DNA of 64,000 bases from Galaxea fascicularis (lineage: Eukaryota; Cnidaria; Anthozoa; Scleractinia; Euphylliidae). Below the pieces are notes generated by a model. It saw nothing but the letters and a program-made list of their open reading frames with translations, was not told the DNA's origin and ran no database searches. A program made the translations under genes and the position numbers. Each line of letters starts with the position of its first letter. Position 1 is the first letter of the stretch. The stretch is from assembly GCA_948470475.1 (NCBI GenBank), contig OX419338.1:9983247-10047246 (forward strand), in the 5' to 3' direction. Shown here piece after piece: positions 1 to 24,409 of this stretch.

Positions 1-5
1 AAAAA

Positions 6-36
<31 letters not shown>

Positions 37-225
37 AAACAAGCTTGGTCAATAAAGGATTTATTATATGGGATAAGCCGGCTTCAGAGAAATTTTTCTT
101 GCGGGACAAAGCGCGTAATCCCAAGCGGGCAAGATCGCTCCATCTTTCCCGCTCGGGTAGCCAATCACAGCACGGGATTTGGTTCATCTTGCCCGCTCAC
201 GGAGCTACCCATATAATGAAATATT
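1..225. repeat. Partial copy of a dispersed foldback repeat
   Basis: This stretch matches about 15706-15925 almost base for base, including the GGCCAATATCCAGCCATC segment, the AAGCTTGGTCAATAAAGG segment and the GC-rich 'gcccgctc' end. Only one arm is present because the window begins inside the element. It is non-coding. Confidence 0.85.
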
Positions 226-1425
226 GATATAAGACGGCGTCCGACCCTTTCCTCGATCAGCTAACAATGAATATTCCTGTCCCAATCATACAGAGAAGCC
301 AACTTCTGGAGATCCGAAATCTGAAGATTTTTTCCTTTGCCCTATCCCCTTCATAATCGACCCATTACATTTCCCTATCACCGCTCTACCCCCCCACCCC
401 CCCACCCCCTGCCAAAAGAAGAAAATCGATTCCAGGCTCTCAGATATTAGGATGGGGGAAGGGGTCGGGATGGGGCGAGTGAAGGATCAAGGAAAACGCT
501 TGTTAAATCAAAATATATTTTGCATGGTTTATAGATATGCTTAGAAGGCAGGTTGTGGTACTGGGAGTAACATGTTGTTTTGGAGAGATCAGTTTGTAAA
601 AGAAATGCTGTACATCGTTGCTTTATTATCTCTGAAAAATTCCAATTGCCTAAGATGTGATCTGTTTTATCAACAGTCTCATACCTGGGGGGTCTGAGCA
701 AATTGGCCAAGCTCCCCCCTACTTCATCGTAGACGTTAGAGAACTTGCTGGTGTTGTGACAGCATGGAGAAAATCAAAGCAACAGGCTTATCAGATAAAA
801 TCAAAACATCAACCACTGCACATTCATCACACTTTTGGTACATTCCTGTATAATATTTTCACATTTCAGCGGGGGACTTAAACATCCCATGACAAATTGG
901 TATTTTTATTTTTAAACTTGGAACTGGTCCTTATAATAACTTGACTGCAGGAAAATTCAACCACAGTTCAGCAAGTTTGAAGATTCGAGATGACATTTGA
1001 AAGAACACGAATTCACTTTACAGATAATGTTTTTGCTAACATCACTGTCCTGACATCTTTTAGTACAACTGGTTTTAACTTCCAAAAATTCTTGGGGGCT
1101 TGAATCCCCCCTGTCCCTCCCACTGCTATGGGCCTGAGTCAAAAACCAAGCAAAATACCTCATTATCAGGAGATGCCTTCTGTAAGTGGCCAGCATCATC
1201 AAGGTTTTAATCCAAGACCTCAGTTATGTCCTTTGCTACACTGTACTTTCAACACAGCATTGCCTCTTTAATGTACTTTCATTTGCTTCAGTTTTTTTCT
1301 TATGTGTCATTCTGCAGTCGGTCTCTGAAATGTGACCAGACAAATTCACTGCATTGGTTTTAGTTTTGAATATTTAATTTAAAAACCACTGAGTAGTGAG
1401 AAAATGTAAATCATTACCATTTTAG
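226..1425. other. Upstream/intron sequence of the ABHD10-type gene
   Basis: I see no exon here that encodes the expected N-terminal half of the hydrolase. There are homopolymer runs (C and T tracts near 380-410 and 1280-1300) and a TTTTAG acceptor at the right end. The missing exons presumably lie left of the window. Confidence 0.5.
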
Positions 1426-1928
1426 GTCCACAAATTCTTGTTGGTTCAAGTCTTGGGGGATGGGTTATGCTCCTTGTTGCCATGGCAAGGCCTAATCAAA
1501 TCAAGGGTCTTGTGGGAGTAGCCAGTGCTGTGGACTTTTTGTCGCGCCGTTATGACAGTCTTCCCAAGGAAATCAAAGCAGAGGTGCAGTCCAGTGGAAA
1601 ATGGGTCATTCCCTCTGAGTACAGTCCTGAAGAACCATATGTGTTAGACTTAAAAGTAGTACACGAGGCTCGGGAGCACATTTTGCCAGAAAAGGAGATG
1701 TACCCAATTCACTGTCCTGTGCGGCTTATCCATGGAATGAAAGACAAAGATGTACCACATCAGGTGTCACTTGATCTGGTCAAGCAACTCGCAAGCACTG
1801 ATGTTCATGTGACACTTATAAAGGATGGTGGTCACCGCCTTTCTGATGTGAATAATCTTCAATTTTTGACAAGAACATTGGGACATTTGATTGAACAAGT
1901 GAAGCATTCTGAACAGTGTTCCTCGTGA
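1426..1928 (+). CDS. ABHD10: ABHD10-type mitochondrial serine hydrolase, last coding exon (partial)
   Basis: C-terminal part of an alpha/beta hydrolase of the ABHD10 family, known as a mitochondrial depalmitoylase / acyl-glucuronide hydrolase. The exon begins after the acceptor TTTTAG at 1425 with two bases of a split codon, then reads P-Q-I-L-V-G-S-S-L-G-G-W. GSSLGGW is the nucleophile elbow with the catalytic Ser. The acid is expected in G-M-K-D-K-D-V-P and the catalytic His in G-G-H-R-L-S-D, both present and correctly spaced. 'CPVRLIHGMKD' and 'STDVHVTLIKDGGHR' follow the vertebrate protein closely. The stop is TGA at 1926-1928. The N-terminal presequence and first strands are not in the window, so this is a truncation by the window edge and not a broken gene. 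An internal ATG at 1467 lies inside the hydrolase fold and is not a real start. Confidence 0.92.
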
Positions 1929-4410
1929 AAGAAATTCCAACTGTATTATGGTGATGTGGCACACCATTTCTTCTTCTTTATTTGCTGTTTACTACACTCT
2001 TTTTTTTATATATAAAAACCTTTTTCATAAGAACATTGAGGCTGTGATTAACCACAATTTTAAGAACATGCTGAGAACATACCCAGGCCTCTTCATTTGT
2101 TTTTGTCGGGTTGTGAACCTCTGTGTCGACTGCTTTTTGTAAAACCAAATTTACCAAGAGCTGGCTGGCGCGACATCTTTTTTGTGGCATCAGAGCAAGC
2201 CACACTAGCATGTGACAAGCAACTTGATCACCACATCACAGCAAACACAATGAATGTACTTTTATAGGTTTCTTGGTCAGCATCCGGCGCATTGACTTAT
2301 TGAAATACTGTACCATGTAACATAAGGACATCTAAAGAACGTTTACAGGCTCTTATCACTAAAGGGCAAAATTACTGACCGCTGATTGGCTGAAACAGAC
2401 GGCATTTTTTACTAATCAAGGGCATTTTTAGTGATCAAGAGGCCGATTACTATGTTTTTGTAAATCAGTTCAATTAAGAATTAATCATCACTTGTGTTTT
2501 CAGAAGTTGCCGAAATTGCGCGAGTCGACGAGGTCAATTTCCTATCACATTTTTAGTTCGTCCAGCTCCTGGTGTGTTACCTGTTTTAAATCTGGAAATG
2601 AGTAGCATTCGACCTCGACTTTTTCTATTATTGGTACTCATGCCATGGAGTACGACACTTGTAGCGGTTCTGGAAAATTTCGGACAGGTTGCTCTTAAAT
2701 ACCAGAATAGTGCAGTTTCCTCTTTCACGTCTCTGGTTTCTTTGTCCTCAAGAACAGTACTTCCTGCTTTGATGTCCTCTAAGTTCCTGATAATGAACAT
2801 TGTTGTAACTGATACGAGCAGGATTCCGAAGTCGTAACAAGTCTTCAACTATAACTTTTAAACAAGGTCCCACGTAAACGTGACCAGCGTGCATTCGTCT
2901 CCTGTTCCTCATTTCCTTTGGTCCGAGTTCAACTAAGGAAATAAGAGATGTCTGCACGCGGGCTAATGTTAAGTTATTGAAGGTACCAACCAGTATTCAG
3001 TGCTGCGATCACTACACACTCTGCCTGTATCTGACTCGTCTTCGGTGTGTTCGAGTTTTGCCTCGTTTTGTGGGATTTTGGTGGGTCAGGTTTTTACAAG
3101 GATATTGGCGACTCATGTTTAGACAAGGGACATTGAACTGCACTCGAAAGCACTGTTGTAAAATAACACTAATGGAGAGGGGGTTGCCAATAAAAAGGAA
3201 GTCATGTTGAAGGTTATTGTCATTTTTATTTGGGGGGAGGGGGGGGGGGGGTTGGGGGATGAATCTTGGGTATGGAGAGACGGCCAACTTTGGTTCGTCT
3301 AAGTCACCTACCGATGTCTCCGTAATGCTATAACAAATCACTTTGGGACTTCGAAATATGTTTATTTCGTACTTAAACGTCACTTGCGGTTATATTGCAC
3401 TGAAGAAAAAAGAGAACGTGGAACCTTTGGAAGCTCGGTATTACCACAAATCGATAAAAAACACCCATAGGTAAAGGAAGTCCTGCCTTTAATTCCAACG
3501 TAAGCTTCGTGGCTGTATACAGCTTACATGCGCACTAGAAAAGGAAGCCCCTTGGACGGAGTCTGTCCTCGGTGCCGTTAGCCCAGGCATCAGGCCAGTC
3601 GAGTGCAGGAATGCCTGGTGATTCTCCACTCGTCCCAACCATGCCACGATGCCTGGCGGTCCGTCTCCTTCCAGTTCTGCCAGTGTCACGCCTGGTCTTT
3701 CTGGTTCTTCGGCTGCTTCCGCTTCCCGGGTCCATCCCATCTCCCGGCTGCTTCCATCTTTAGTCCCTTCTGTTCTCCATCCGACGCTGGTTTCAGAGGA
3801 TGAGCAGCAGGATATGAACTTGGTTCCGGCCTTTTACTAAAGATTTCCTTGGAGGATAGCCTGTTCCAGGCAGTCCCCGCTCAATTTTTTTGCTTGCTCA
3901 GTCTCGTTCGCCCGACTCCACTATCTGAGAGCCTGGAACAGGGTACTTGGAGTACTTGGAGGAGAACAAACGAATTAGTTTATTGACTAATTTTCCCTCG
4001 CTCTGCTTAATAGAAGGGCTCCTGAACGTTGAAGAAAAGATAGAAAAATGAAATTTATTTTTGCCCAACAATGTTGCCGTTCCTTTAAGGCTCAGCCATT
4101 GAGTCTTCACGTGAATCCCTTATCTTTATGCTCTGTACAAAGTTGGATTCAATAGAGACCTAAAGAAAGCATTGATGCCACAGTTATCGCATTGTTCCTC
4201 AATAATCGTTCCTCAGTTCCGGAATTATTAATTTTTTCATGAATGCAGTAAATAGCATTAACGGAGATGCAATGATTTGAATCGTTTAGGTCCTCCTATT
4301 TTGTCTACGTTGTACCCGACCGTCAAGTTCTGGATTGTGCGCCCGGGCAATCGGCGTAAAATTTGTCGCGTTGGGAAGGTGTGAAAACGGGATTCTTAGA
4401 TTTCACCCAG
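1929..4410. other. 3' flank of ABHD10 and intergenic DNA
   Basis: About 2.5 kb without a gene I can support. It contains a G-rich run near 3232-3255 and a GC-rich low-complexity stretch at 3540-3800 that is open in several frames without family features. The motif 'cttttactaaagatttcc' at 3832-3850 recurs near 5264, so these are probably pieces of one old repeat. Confidence 0.45.
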
Positions 4411-4546
4411 GTGACAAGGCGGCCATGTTGGTGGTCAATACAATACAATTTTGTTTTGCAGAATTTGCACAAAAAAATAAAGTTTAGTTCCCAGTGGAGA
4501 GAAAGACTATTTTTCTTGACCACCAACATGGCCGCCATGGCGTCAC
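4411..4546. mobile_element. Short MITE-like inverted repeat
   Basis: Arms of about 30 bp, GTGACAAGGCGGCCATGTTG at the left and the complementary CCAACATGGCCGCC...GTCAC at the right, surround about 75 bp of unrelated sequence. There is no ORF. The structure is that of a non-autonomous DNA transposon. Confidence 0.7.
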
Positions 4547-5567
4547 TTGCTATCCAGCAATTGTTTTTAAGTATTCTGAAGCTTTTCAGAATCATTTACA
4601 CGGTCTGGCTGCAGTGAAACGGGAAGGTGAATTTCATGGAGTTAATTTGTAGTGCTGACTGTTCCGATTGTTGAAGACATAGTCATCCCGTATTGACAGC
4701 AAAGTATAGTTGGGGTGTTTCGAAGAAAGGACATCGACGGTTATTTGCTTTGATTTCAGTGTTGGTTAAGTTGACCCAAACAATATTATTTAGCTTATTT
4801 AGAACGCCTAGGGTGAGCGGGTTTCTTTCAATTCTTTTTATTCCATGGGTCTTCGCGGCCAAACTTCAGAAGGAGTTGCAACGCTTTTGAATTAGCGACA
4901 AAAGGCTTAGGTTAGCATTTGATCTCCCGGCAACTGGTGACAATTTGTTTTCGTGTTTGCGGGTTTTGCTCGTCAGCAAGTTAAGTTAGCTTTTGTTCCT
5001 TTGGACTTTCATAAACTGAATTCTCGCTAAATCGTTACAAAACGAAGAACCTTTTCCAATTGGTTGCTTTAAGATCAAACGTAGCTCAATTAGGAATTCC
5101 ACAACACCGTCAAGAGTTCTTTGTACACAGCAAAAACGCATGCGCTTTGTGATGCCTAAACAGGTTTACTTGTCCCACATGGCCCCCCGCGTTCTGCTAA
5201 ATATTAGTTCATTGTACCACATATTAGGTATCTCTGGTTTTCCTTCAATACGCACAAATCTTTCGCCTTTTACTAAAGATTTCCGTGGAGGAGAGCAGTT
5301 GAATGAGTCTATAGACCAATTTTTCGTCGCCCCGCCTCACGCGGGGCTCCTAAACGTACAAGATTAACTAGTAAATGGAAATATTGGTCACCAAATCCCC
5401 ATCCTCCAAATCCCCTATTCAGGCTTAGCCATTAAGTTTACACGCCAACCCTTTCTCTGAGAGCTCTCTACATATCCCAGGGCTGGTCTCTGATGGCTGT
5501 ATCGGGACTGAACCCAAGCTTGTTTCGATGCGGTCTATCGACCAAACATTTGGTCAAAGTATGGAGT

Positions 5568-5671
5568 AACTGCTGAATACCCCACCACTATTGTCTTCTT
5601 ATAGCGGCATCGAGACAGAAAACAATACACACTATTCACATGCAAATAAGTGGTGGGGGATTCAGCAGTTA
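5568..5671. mobile_element. Short foldback element (about 104 bp)
   Basis: The arm AACTGCTGAATACCCCACCA at the left is matched in reverse complement by TGGTGGGGGATTCAGCAGTT at the right. Non-coding. Confidence 0.65.
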
Positions 5672-5744
5672 AGCTCAAATTATTAAAGCAAGGTGGGCAT
5701 AAATCTGTCTCCGTTGGAGTCGAGTTCAATGTTACTCACCCGTA

Positions 5745-6132
5745 ATAGAGTACTAAAGTGTGACGTCACAAATGATGAAATTTCTGAAATTATGGGATTT
5801 GTCAGGATATTCTGAAAGAACAATATCCAAGAGGCCTACTTGCCAAAAATGAGCATTTGGGGGCAAATTGTCTCTGAGATCGTAGCCCAGTTATGCTTAC
5901 AAAATTCCATACAAACCCTACTAAATTTTTTTTGGCTCGACCCAAAAAAAATTTAGAAGGGTTTGTATGGAATTTTGTAAGCATAACTGGTCTACGATCT
6001 CAGAGACAATTTGTCCCCAAATGCTCATTTTTGGCAAGCAGGCCTCTTGGACATTGTTCTTTCAGAATATCCTGACAAATCCCATAATTTCAGAAATTTC
6101 ATATTTATGACGTCATCACTTTAGTACTCTAT
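5745..6132. mobile_element. 388-bp near-perfect palindromic foldback/MITE upstream of MAN1A
   Basis: Begins ATAGAGTACTAAAGTG and ends CACTTTAGTACTCTAT. The arms remain almost perfectly complementary through to the centre near 5938-5945, so any RNA across it would form a hairpin of about 190 bp. Each terminus carries a TGACGTCA or GACGTCA sequence (a CRE-like palindrome). The right end lies 108 bp before the MAN1A start codon, so it sits in the 5' leader or promoter. Because it is palindromic, both strands show the same short meaningless ORF. Confidence 0.88.
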
Positions 6133-6240
6133 CGTGAAGTGGCGAGGCCACTAACACTGAACAGCGGTGTTGCGCTTGACAACGGCGCAGGTACTTCATG
6201 TATCCCCTACCGACGGATGGCGGCCTGACTCCACATCAAC

Positions 6241-19835
<13,595 letters not shown>

Positions 19836-20367
19836 TAGTTAGAATATCTTTAACATGTACAAAACAGAAAGGGCACTCTGTTCCTTACTGGACCCTACAA
19901 GGCTGGTTCCTTCACAAATACGCATTGATTATCCATGTACGTGTGACTATAAAGATCTCTCCTGACTATAAAGATTTCTCTTGAGTTTTGTGGCATGCAT
20001 TTGGCCAGGAAATCTGTTGACAAAAGTATCACTGCTTGAAGTACTGTAGTGCAGTCAGTAATTGACAGAATCAAAGTTGGATTAAGGCCTTAAATTTTTC
20101 TGCATGGGGCCCTGATGTCAGTCTTTTTAATAGCCGACATCCTATGCTACTATTGAATAAATTGATAATGCTGGGTTACTCAAGTACAACAGTATATTTT
20201 GAAGATTCCAGAATAGTCACTAGCTTTGACTTAGCTACTACGGTGTATATTGGGTTTGTGAAGTAACATGCAATATGATAGATTTTTCACAAGCACATGC
20301 CAGTAAATATTTTCCAAACTGGCAAGCATGATACATTGACAGTTGTTGTAGACTAAGGGTGCTTACC

Positions 20368-20556
20368 ATTAGTCAGAACTGGCCGCCCAGGCCAGTCCAT
20401 TTGTAAAGAAAATTCCACTGTTAAAAAGAACTGTCCAAACAGATCAGTTTAGTTTTACATAGTATGCATAGTAGGAATGTTTTATTAGCAAAAACTCTTC
20501 AAAGAGGCCTATTTCATTTTCAAAATGACCAGTCTGGCTGGCCAGTTCTGACAAAT
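20368..20556. mobile_element. MITE about 190 bp
   Basis: The left arm 'tagtcagaactggccgccca' and the right arm 'ggctggccagttctgac' are complementary. The interior is A/T-rich and non-coding. Confidence 0.65.
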
Positions 20557-21735
20557 TGTAAGTGCCATAAATTTCTGTATGTTCTGTTTCATGTACAGTA
20601 AGTAGCAGCAATGTTTTTAACAAGCTACGGTTCATAAGGTCATTACAAATTTAAAGTAGTTGTCACATAAATCCACAGATAATCCAATTTTTTTAGAAGC
20701 AAACAATTTGGATAATGTACAGGTTTTTCTACAGAAAACTGTAGAAACTAAGTCACTTACTTAGAGACAAATGGAACTTGCATGCTTTCTTTGAAAAGCC
20801 AGGGTTGTCTTTTTTTGAGATGATTTTAGTTTGGATGACCAGTTACACGTATTGTAAAGAATTTTCAGTGCATGTATGTTATACTTACTTCATGAAAGCT
20901 TCCAAAAACTATCCATACCCCTTTTTTGCTATGCATACCCCCCCCCCCCCCAACTCATCCAGAAATTCCAATTTATTTCCATACTTTTCTTCAAAGGCTT
21001 TTCCTTTTTTACATCTCCACCCCCCCCCCCCCCATGAAATTTCAGTCTTTGGACTAAATCCAATACATTTATTTCAACAAAGTGTAAAGCAAAATTGAAT
21101 GTGATATTCATTAGAATTAGCATTTTATAGGGTATAGTATCATTTGCATTTTAATTTTAGGAAAGTCTAGGTATTCCTGTATAGATTATGTATGATAGTA
21201 CATACCATTAAAAAAATGTTTCAATATGTAGGAAACTTGTGGAGAAGAATGTTACTGAAATCTGTAAAGGAAGTAAGAATCAATTGGCACCCTGAAAAGT
21301 AGAACAGACTACTCCAGACTTGATCGTAGTATTGAGACACAGAGCTGCATATTCCGGGTCATTGTTCACACTCTACTTTTCATAATCATCAAGAACAGAA
21401 ATAATTTCTTTGCTATTGCCTTAGCCTCAGCCTTTTCACCATCTTTTTTTACTTTGGAACTAATAAGCCTTTAGTAAGCCATGCTCGGATAAGTGTTACT
21501 TGAGTTCTACATGTACCCCTGGAAATGGTGGTGGTTTCCAAACATTACTGAATTATCACATCTTTGAGTGCCAAAAATTAGAAGAAGCCAGGGAGTTGAA
21601 GTCAGTTAATTTGCTGTTTGCTTTTGTGATTTCAGAAAAATAGTTCATAGTTCATAGCAATTTTTCATGTATAATTCTGTCCAAGGAGGAAAGGTGCAAT
21701 GAAGATAACCCTATGTGAAGCACCAACTCAAATGT

Positions 21736-21865
21736 CAGACCTCGACCCTGGGAACTATGTCCCCTCCTGTTTGTGATCAGCGTGTGGGTTCTTGTCTCTC
21801 AAAGTTATCATAAACAAGGGTTGTGAGACAGGATCTACAGTTTACCATCCTTATCTGAGAGAGAC
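21736..21865 (+). repeat. Dispersed repeat, family R2, copy 1
   Basis: Shares 'gtgtgggttctt', 'gttgtgagacagg', 'ctacagttta' and 'tccttatctgagag' in order with 23513-23650, same orientation, 1.8 kb away. Class unknown. Confidence 0.7.
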
Positions 21866-22306
21866 ACCCAGCCTTTCACAGTTCTTGCAGTTTTGTTGGC
21901 CAGTTGCACGAAAAATGTGTTCTCAGAAAATTGTCTTATTACAAAAAATGGTGGTGGCAAATTGTTCAAGATAACATTTACCACCCTTGTCAAATATGAC
22001 ATGTACTATTAAGTATCTATTTTATTTCCACTAAATGCTCGCACAAGTAATGAATGCAGTAACTATGGGGCACTTGATTGACTGTTTCTGTTAGTAAAAT
22101 ACATACAGTTGAACCTGTGTCAAACAGCACTGTATTAAGTGTGGTCACTTTTATTAGTGGTCAGTTGTCCAAGTCAGTTGTAGTAATTAGGGAAACCTAT
22201 CAAATATGACATGAAATAGCTTGTCTGGTAATTGAATTCTTTGTTTATTTTTCACAAATCATTGAGCCTTTTGTACTTTAAGTGATCAAGTTTTCTAATA
22301 GCAATA

Positions 22307-22473
22307 CAGTTGAACCTCTATCAAGCGGCCCCTTATTAAATGTCCATCCCCTAACAGGCAGTTAGTAGTCTTAAAGTCCCGATGATGGTTCTTCTATTGG
22401 TTTTTTTACCTCTGTTAAGTAAGTGGCCACTGTCCATTTCCTCGAGGGTGGTCACTTAATAGGGGTTTAACTG
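22307..22473. mobile_element. Tigger/pogo-like MITE with TA target site
   Basis: Starts CAGTTGAACCTCTATCAAG and ends AGGGGTTTAACTG, flanked on both sides by TA. CAGT-type ends with a TA duplication are typical of the pogo/Tigger branch of Tc1/mariner. At 167 bp it has no transposase. A diverged left end of the same type lies at about 22105-22170. Confidence 0.72.
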
Positions 22474-22605
22474 TAATACTGTTTGTATAGCACTTATATC
22501 CTGTCTCCTTTAAAAATGCACTTAAGGCATTTATTTGTAGTTACTATTAGTAGTTTCTACATAAATGTGTTTAAGTACTACCTTTTTTGCAGCTTCGCTT
22601 TGCAT

Positions 22606-22780
22606 ATTGTCTGGCATTAGACAGAGTAAAATCTACAGAGTCACTCTTCGGGAGGAAAGGGTAAAGGGAGATAGTTTTTTAATCCTTTAACCCCTAAGGG
22701 GTCTCCCTTTGACGACTAAAATCGTCTGGCATTAGACAGAGTAAAATCCATAAAGTTACTCTTAGGGAGGAAAGGGTTAC
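22606..22780 (+). repeat. Direct repeat pair (119-bp spacing)
   Basis: 'gtctggcattagacagagta' occurs at about 22609 and again at about 22728, each followed by a closely similar stretch ending 'gggaggaaagggt'. Non-coding. Confidence 0.75.
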
Positions 22781-22889
22781 CGGTAAATCTATTCTTTCTA
22801 TCTTTTTTTTTTTCATTATATTTGTGGTGCACTTATACATCACTGTTCCAAGCACTTTGATATAGCAAAACACCTGTAGTGTATATTTA

Positions 22890-23134
22890 CAAAATCCAAT
22901 ACTAATTGAATAAATATTAGTTGATGAACCTAATATGTAAATAAAAGCCATTCTTTGTTGTACCATCAGCCAATATTGCAGCTCTCTGAGAGTGTGACTG
23001 TGACTAAACATGCATAAGCAAGCTATCACTTGTACTGCTACATTCTGAAGATGTTGCAGCTTATTGATTTCACACTGAGGTAGGCCATGTAAAAGTGAGT
23101 TGCAAAAGTCTGAGAACATCGGAGGCAGTACCAA
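22890..23134 (-). pseudogene. Decayed LINE (L2/CR1 type) reverse-transcriptase fragment
   Basis: Minus-strand translation contains D-F-C-N-S-L-L-H-G-L-P and L-Q-H-L-Q-N-V-A-V-Q-V-I, then L-R-E-L-Q-Y-W. This follows the conserved 'DYxNSLLYGLP...LQRLQNAAARLI...ELHWLP' segment after the RT domain of L2/CR1 LINEs, also visible in the intact LINE at 37246-40080. The copy is short and missing the catalytic region. Confidence 0.75.
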
Positions 23135-23512
23135 TGAACTTGCATATCTTCATGGCAATATTCCTTTCATGATAACAAAAAGGCCACTTTCACTATTTGT
23201 GATGACATAGTAAAAGTATTGTCAAACACAAAGTTCCCTGGTATTTTGGGCTTTGTTTGTTGGTATAATAATGTCACTTCCTACTGTGATAGATGGTAAC
23301 AGTGGAGCTGGTCTAAATTTAGAGTGGAAAACAAGACGTTCCGTTTTATTAAATTTTGCTTCCAGTCACCCAATCAATAATTTCTATTTTCATACTACTG
23401 TTCTCCTCTATCATATGGTAATGGCATTTATATACCGCATTTTCTATTTTATATATATTCAAATGCGGTTTACATCATCCAACCCACCCAACCCATGAAA
23501 TCACATAGCACA

Positions 23513-23650
23513 AAGACCTGACCAGCACACCGGGAACTCCATGCCCTACTCTTTCCGATTAGTGTGTGGGTTCTTTAATGTCTCACAAGGTTATGAACAT
23601 TGAAGTGTTGTGAGACAGGGCCTACAGTTTATCGTCCTTATCTGAGAAGA
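23513..23650 (+). repeat. Dispersed repeat, family R2, copy 2
   Basis: Same ordered words as 21736-21865, ending 'cagtttatcgtccttatctg'. Same orientation. Confidence 0.7.
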
Positions 23651-23678
23651 CTAGAAAGTCTAACAATTTGCAGATGTC

Positions 23679-23711
<33 letters not shown>

Positions 23712-24157
23712 AAAGACCCTGAGTGTTCGTCTGGTCAAACAGTGAGTGTCTATATCACATGTGAAAACTGACTTTATCAGACAAGTATATTTTATTTCTT
23801 TTGTTTTTTCTTCATGAAATTATAGTTAATATTTAGTTTTTGAAGGAATATATTTTCAGAGCTGGTCAGAGTTGTTCTCTGCTTCTCCATCTACCTTCCC
23901 TCTCTGAATTGCAGTTAATACATTCCTACCCGGGGATGAGAGGAACCATTTTCTGTTTATAGATGAGATGTTTCATTATATATGGATCCCAGCAGTATGT
24001 CTGTCACAGAAGCTTAGTTTTGTTGTCTGAGCTCCCATGAGTCTCCTGTAGCTCAGTGGCCCTGGGTGGGGGGCACTCTGGATTTCAAGTGACAGGAATA
24101 ATTGAATTGGGGCAAAAAACAAACCAACACCCTCCCCTCCCCCTCCCCCCCCCCCCC

Positions 24158-24235
24158 CGTTCCCTTGAGCTCAGTGGTAGAGAATCCCATCAATTAATCA
24201 GAAGGTCACGGGTTTGACTCCTATTGTGAGGATTA
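24158..24235 (+). mobile_element. tRNA-like SINE head
   Basis: A-box-like GAGCTCAGTGGTAGAG and B-box-like GGGTTTGACTCC have tRNA-like spacing. An AT-rich tail (24236-24260) follows. No CCA-ready cloverleaf is convincing, so it is called SINE-derived and not a tRNA gene. A poly-C run precedes it. Confidence 0.6.
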
Positions 24236-24409
24236 ATGATAATAATAATTATTATAAATCCTCTCTTATTTATTATTACCAGTAATAATTTTCATCCATT
24301 TACCATCCTTAAAATATTTACCGCCCATTTCACTGTTAACATAACATTAGCACTCCATCTGTTTCAGCTGTGTAAACAGATCTATTTCCTGAAGACAAGA
24401 ACTTGCCAC

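Larger units (their letters stand above)
19836..22300. other. 3' flank of MAN1A and intergenic repeats
   Basis: 3' UTR and intergenic sequence. Poly-C runs occur at 20939-20952 and 21020-21034. I see no exon. Repeats inside it are listed separately. Confidence 0.5.

Noticed and set aside
2534..2848. Minus ORF with a hydrophobic N-terminus and a possible splice donor near 2581
   Set aside because: The plus strand is equally open over the same bases (with a signal-like start), no downstream exon fits, and no family is recognised.
5802..6075. Two nearly identical 60-codon ORFs on opposite strands
   Set aside because: They are the two arms of the palindromic element at 5745-6132 read in opposite directions.
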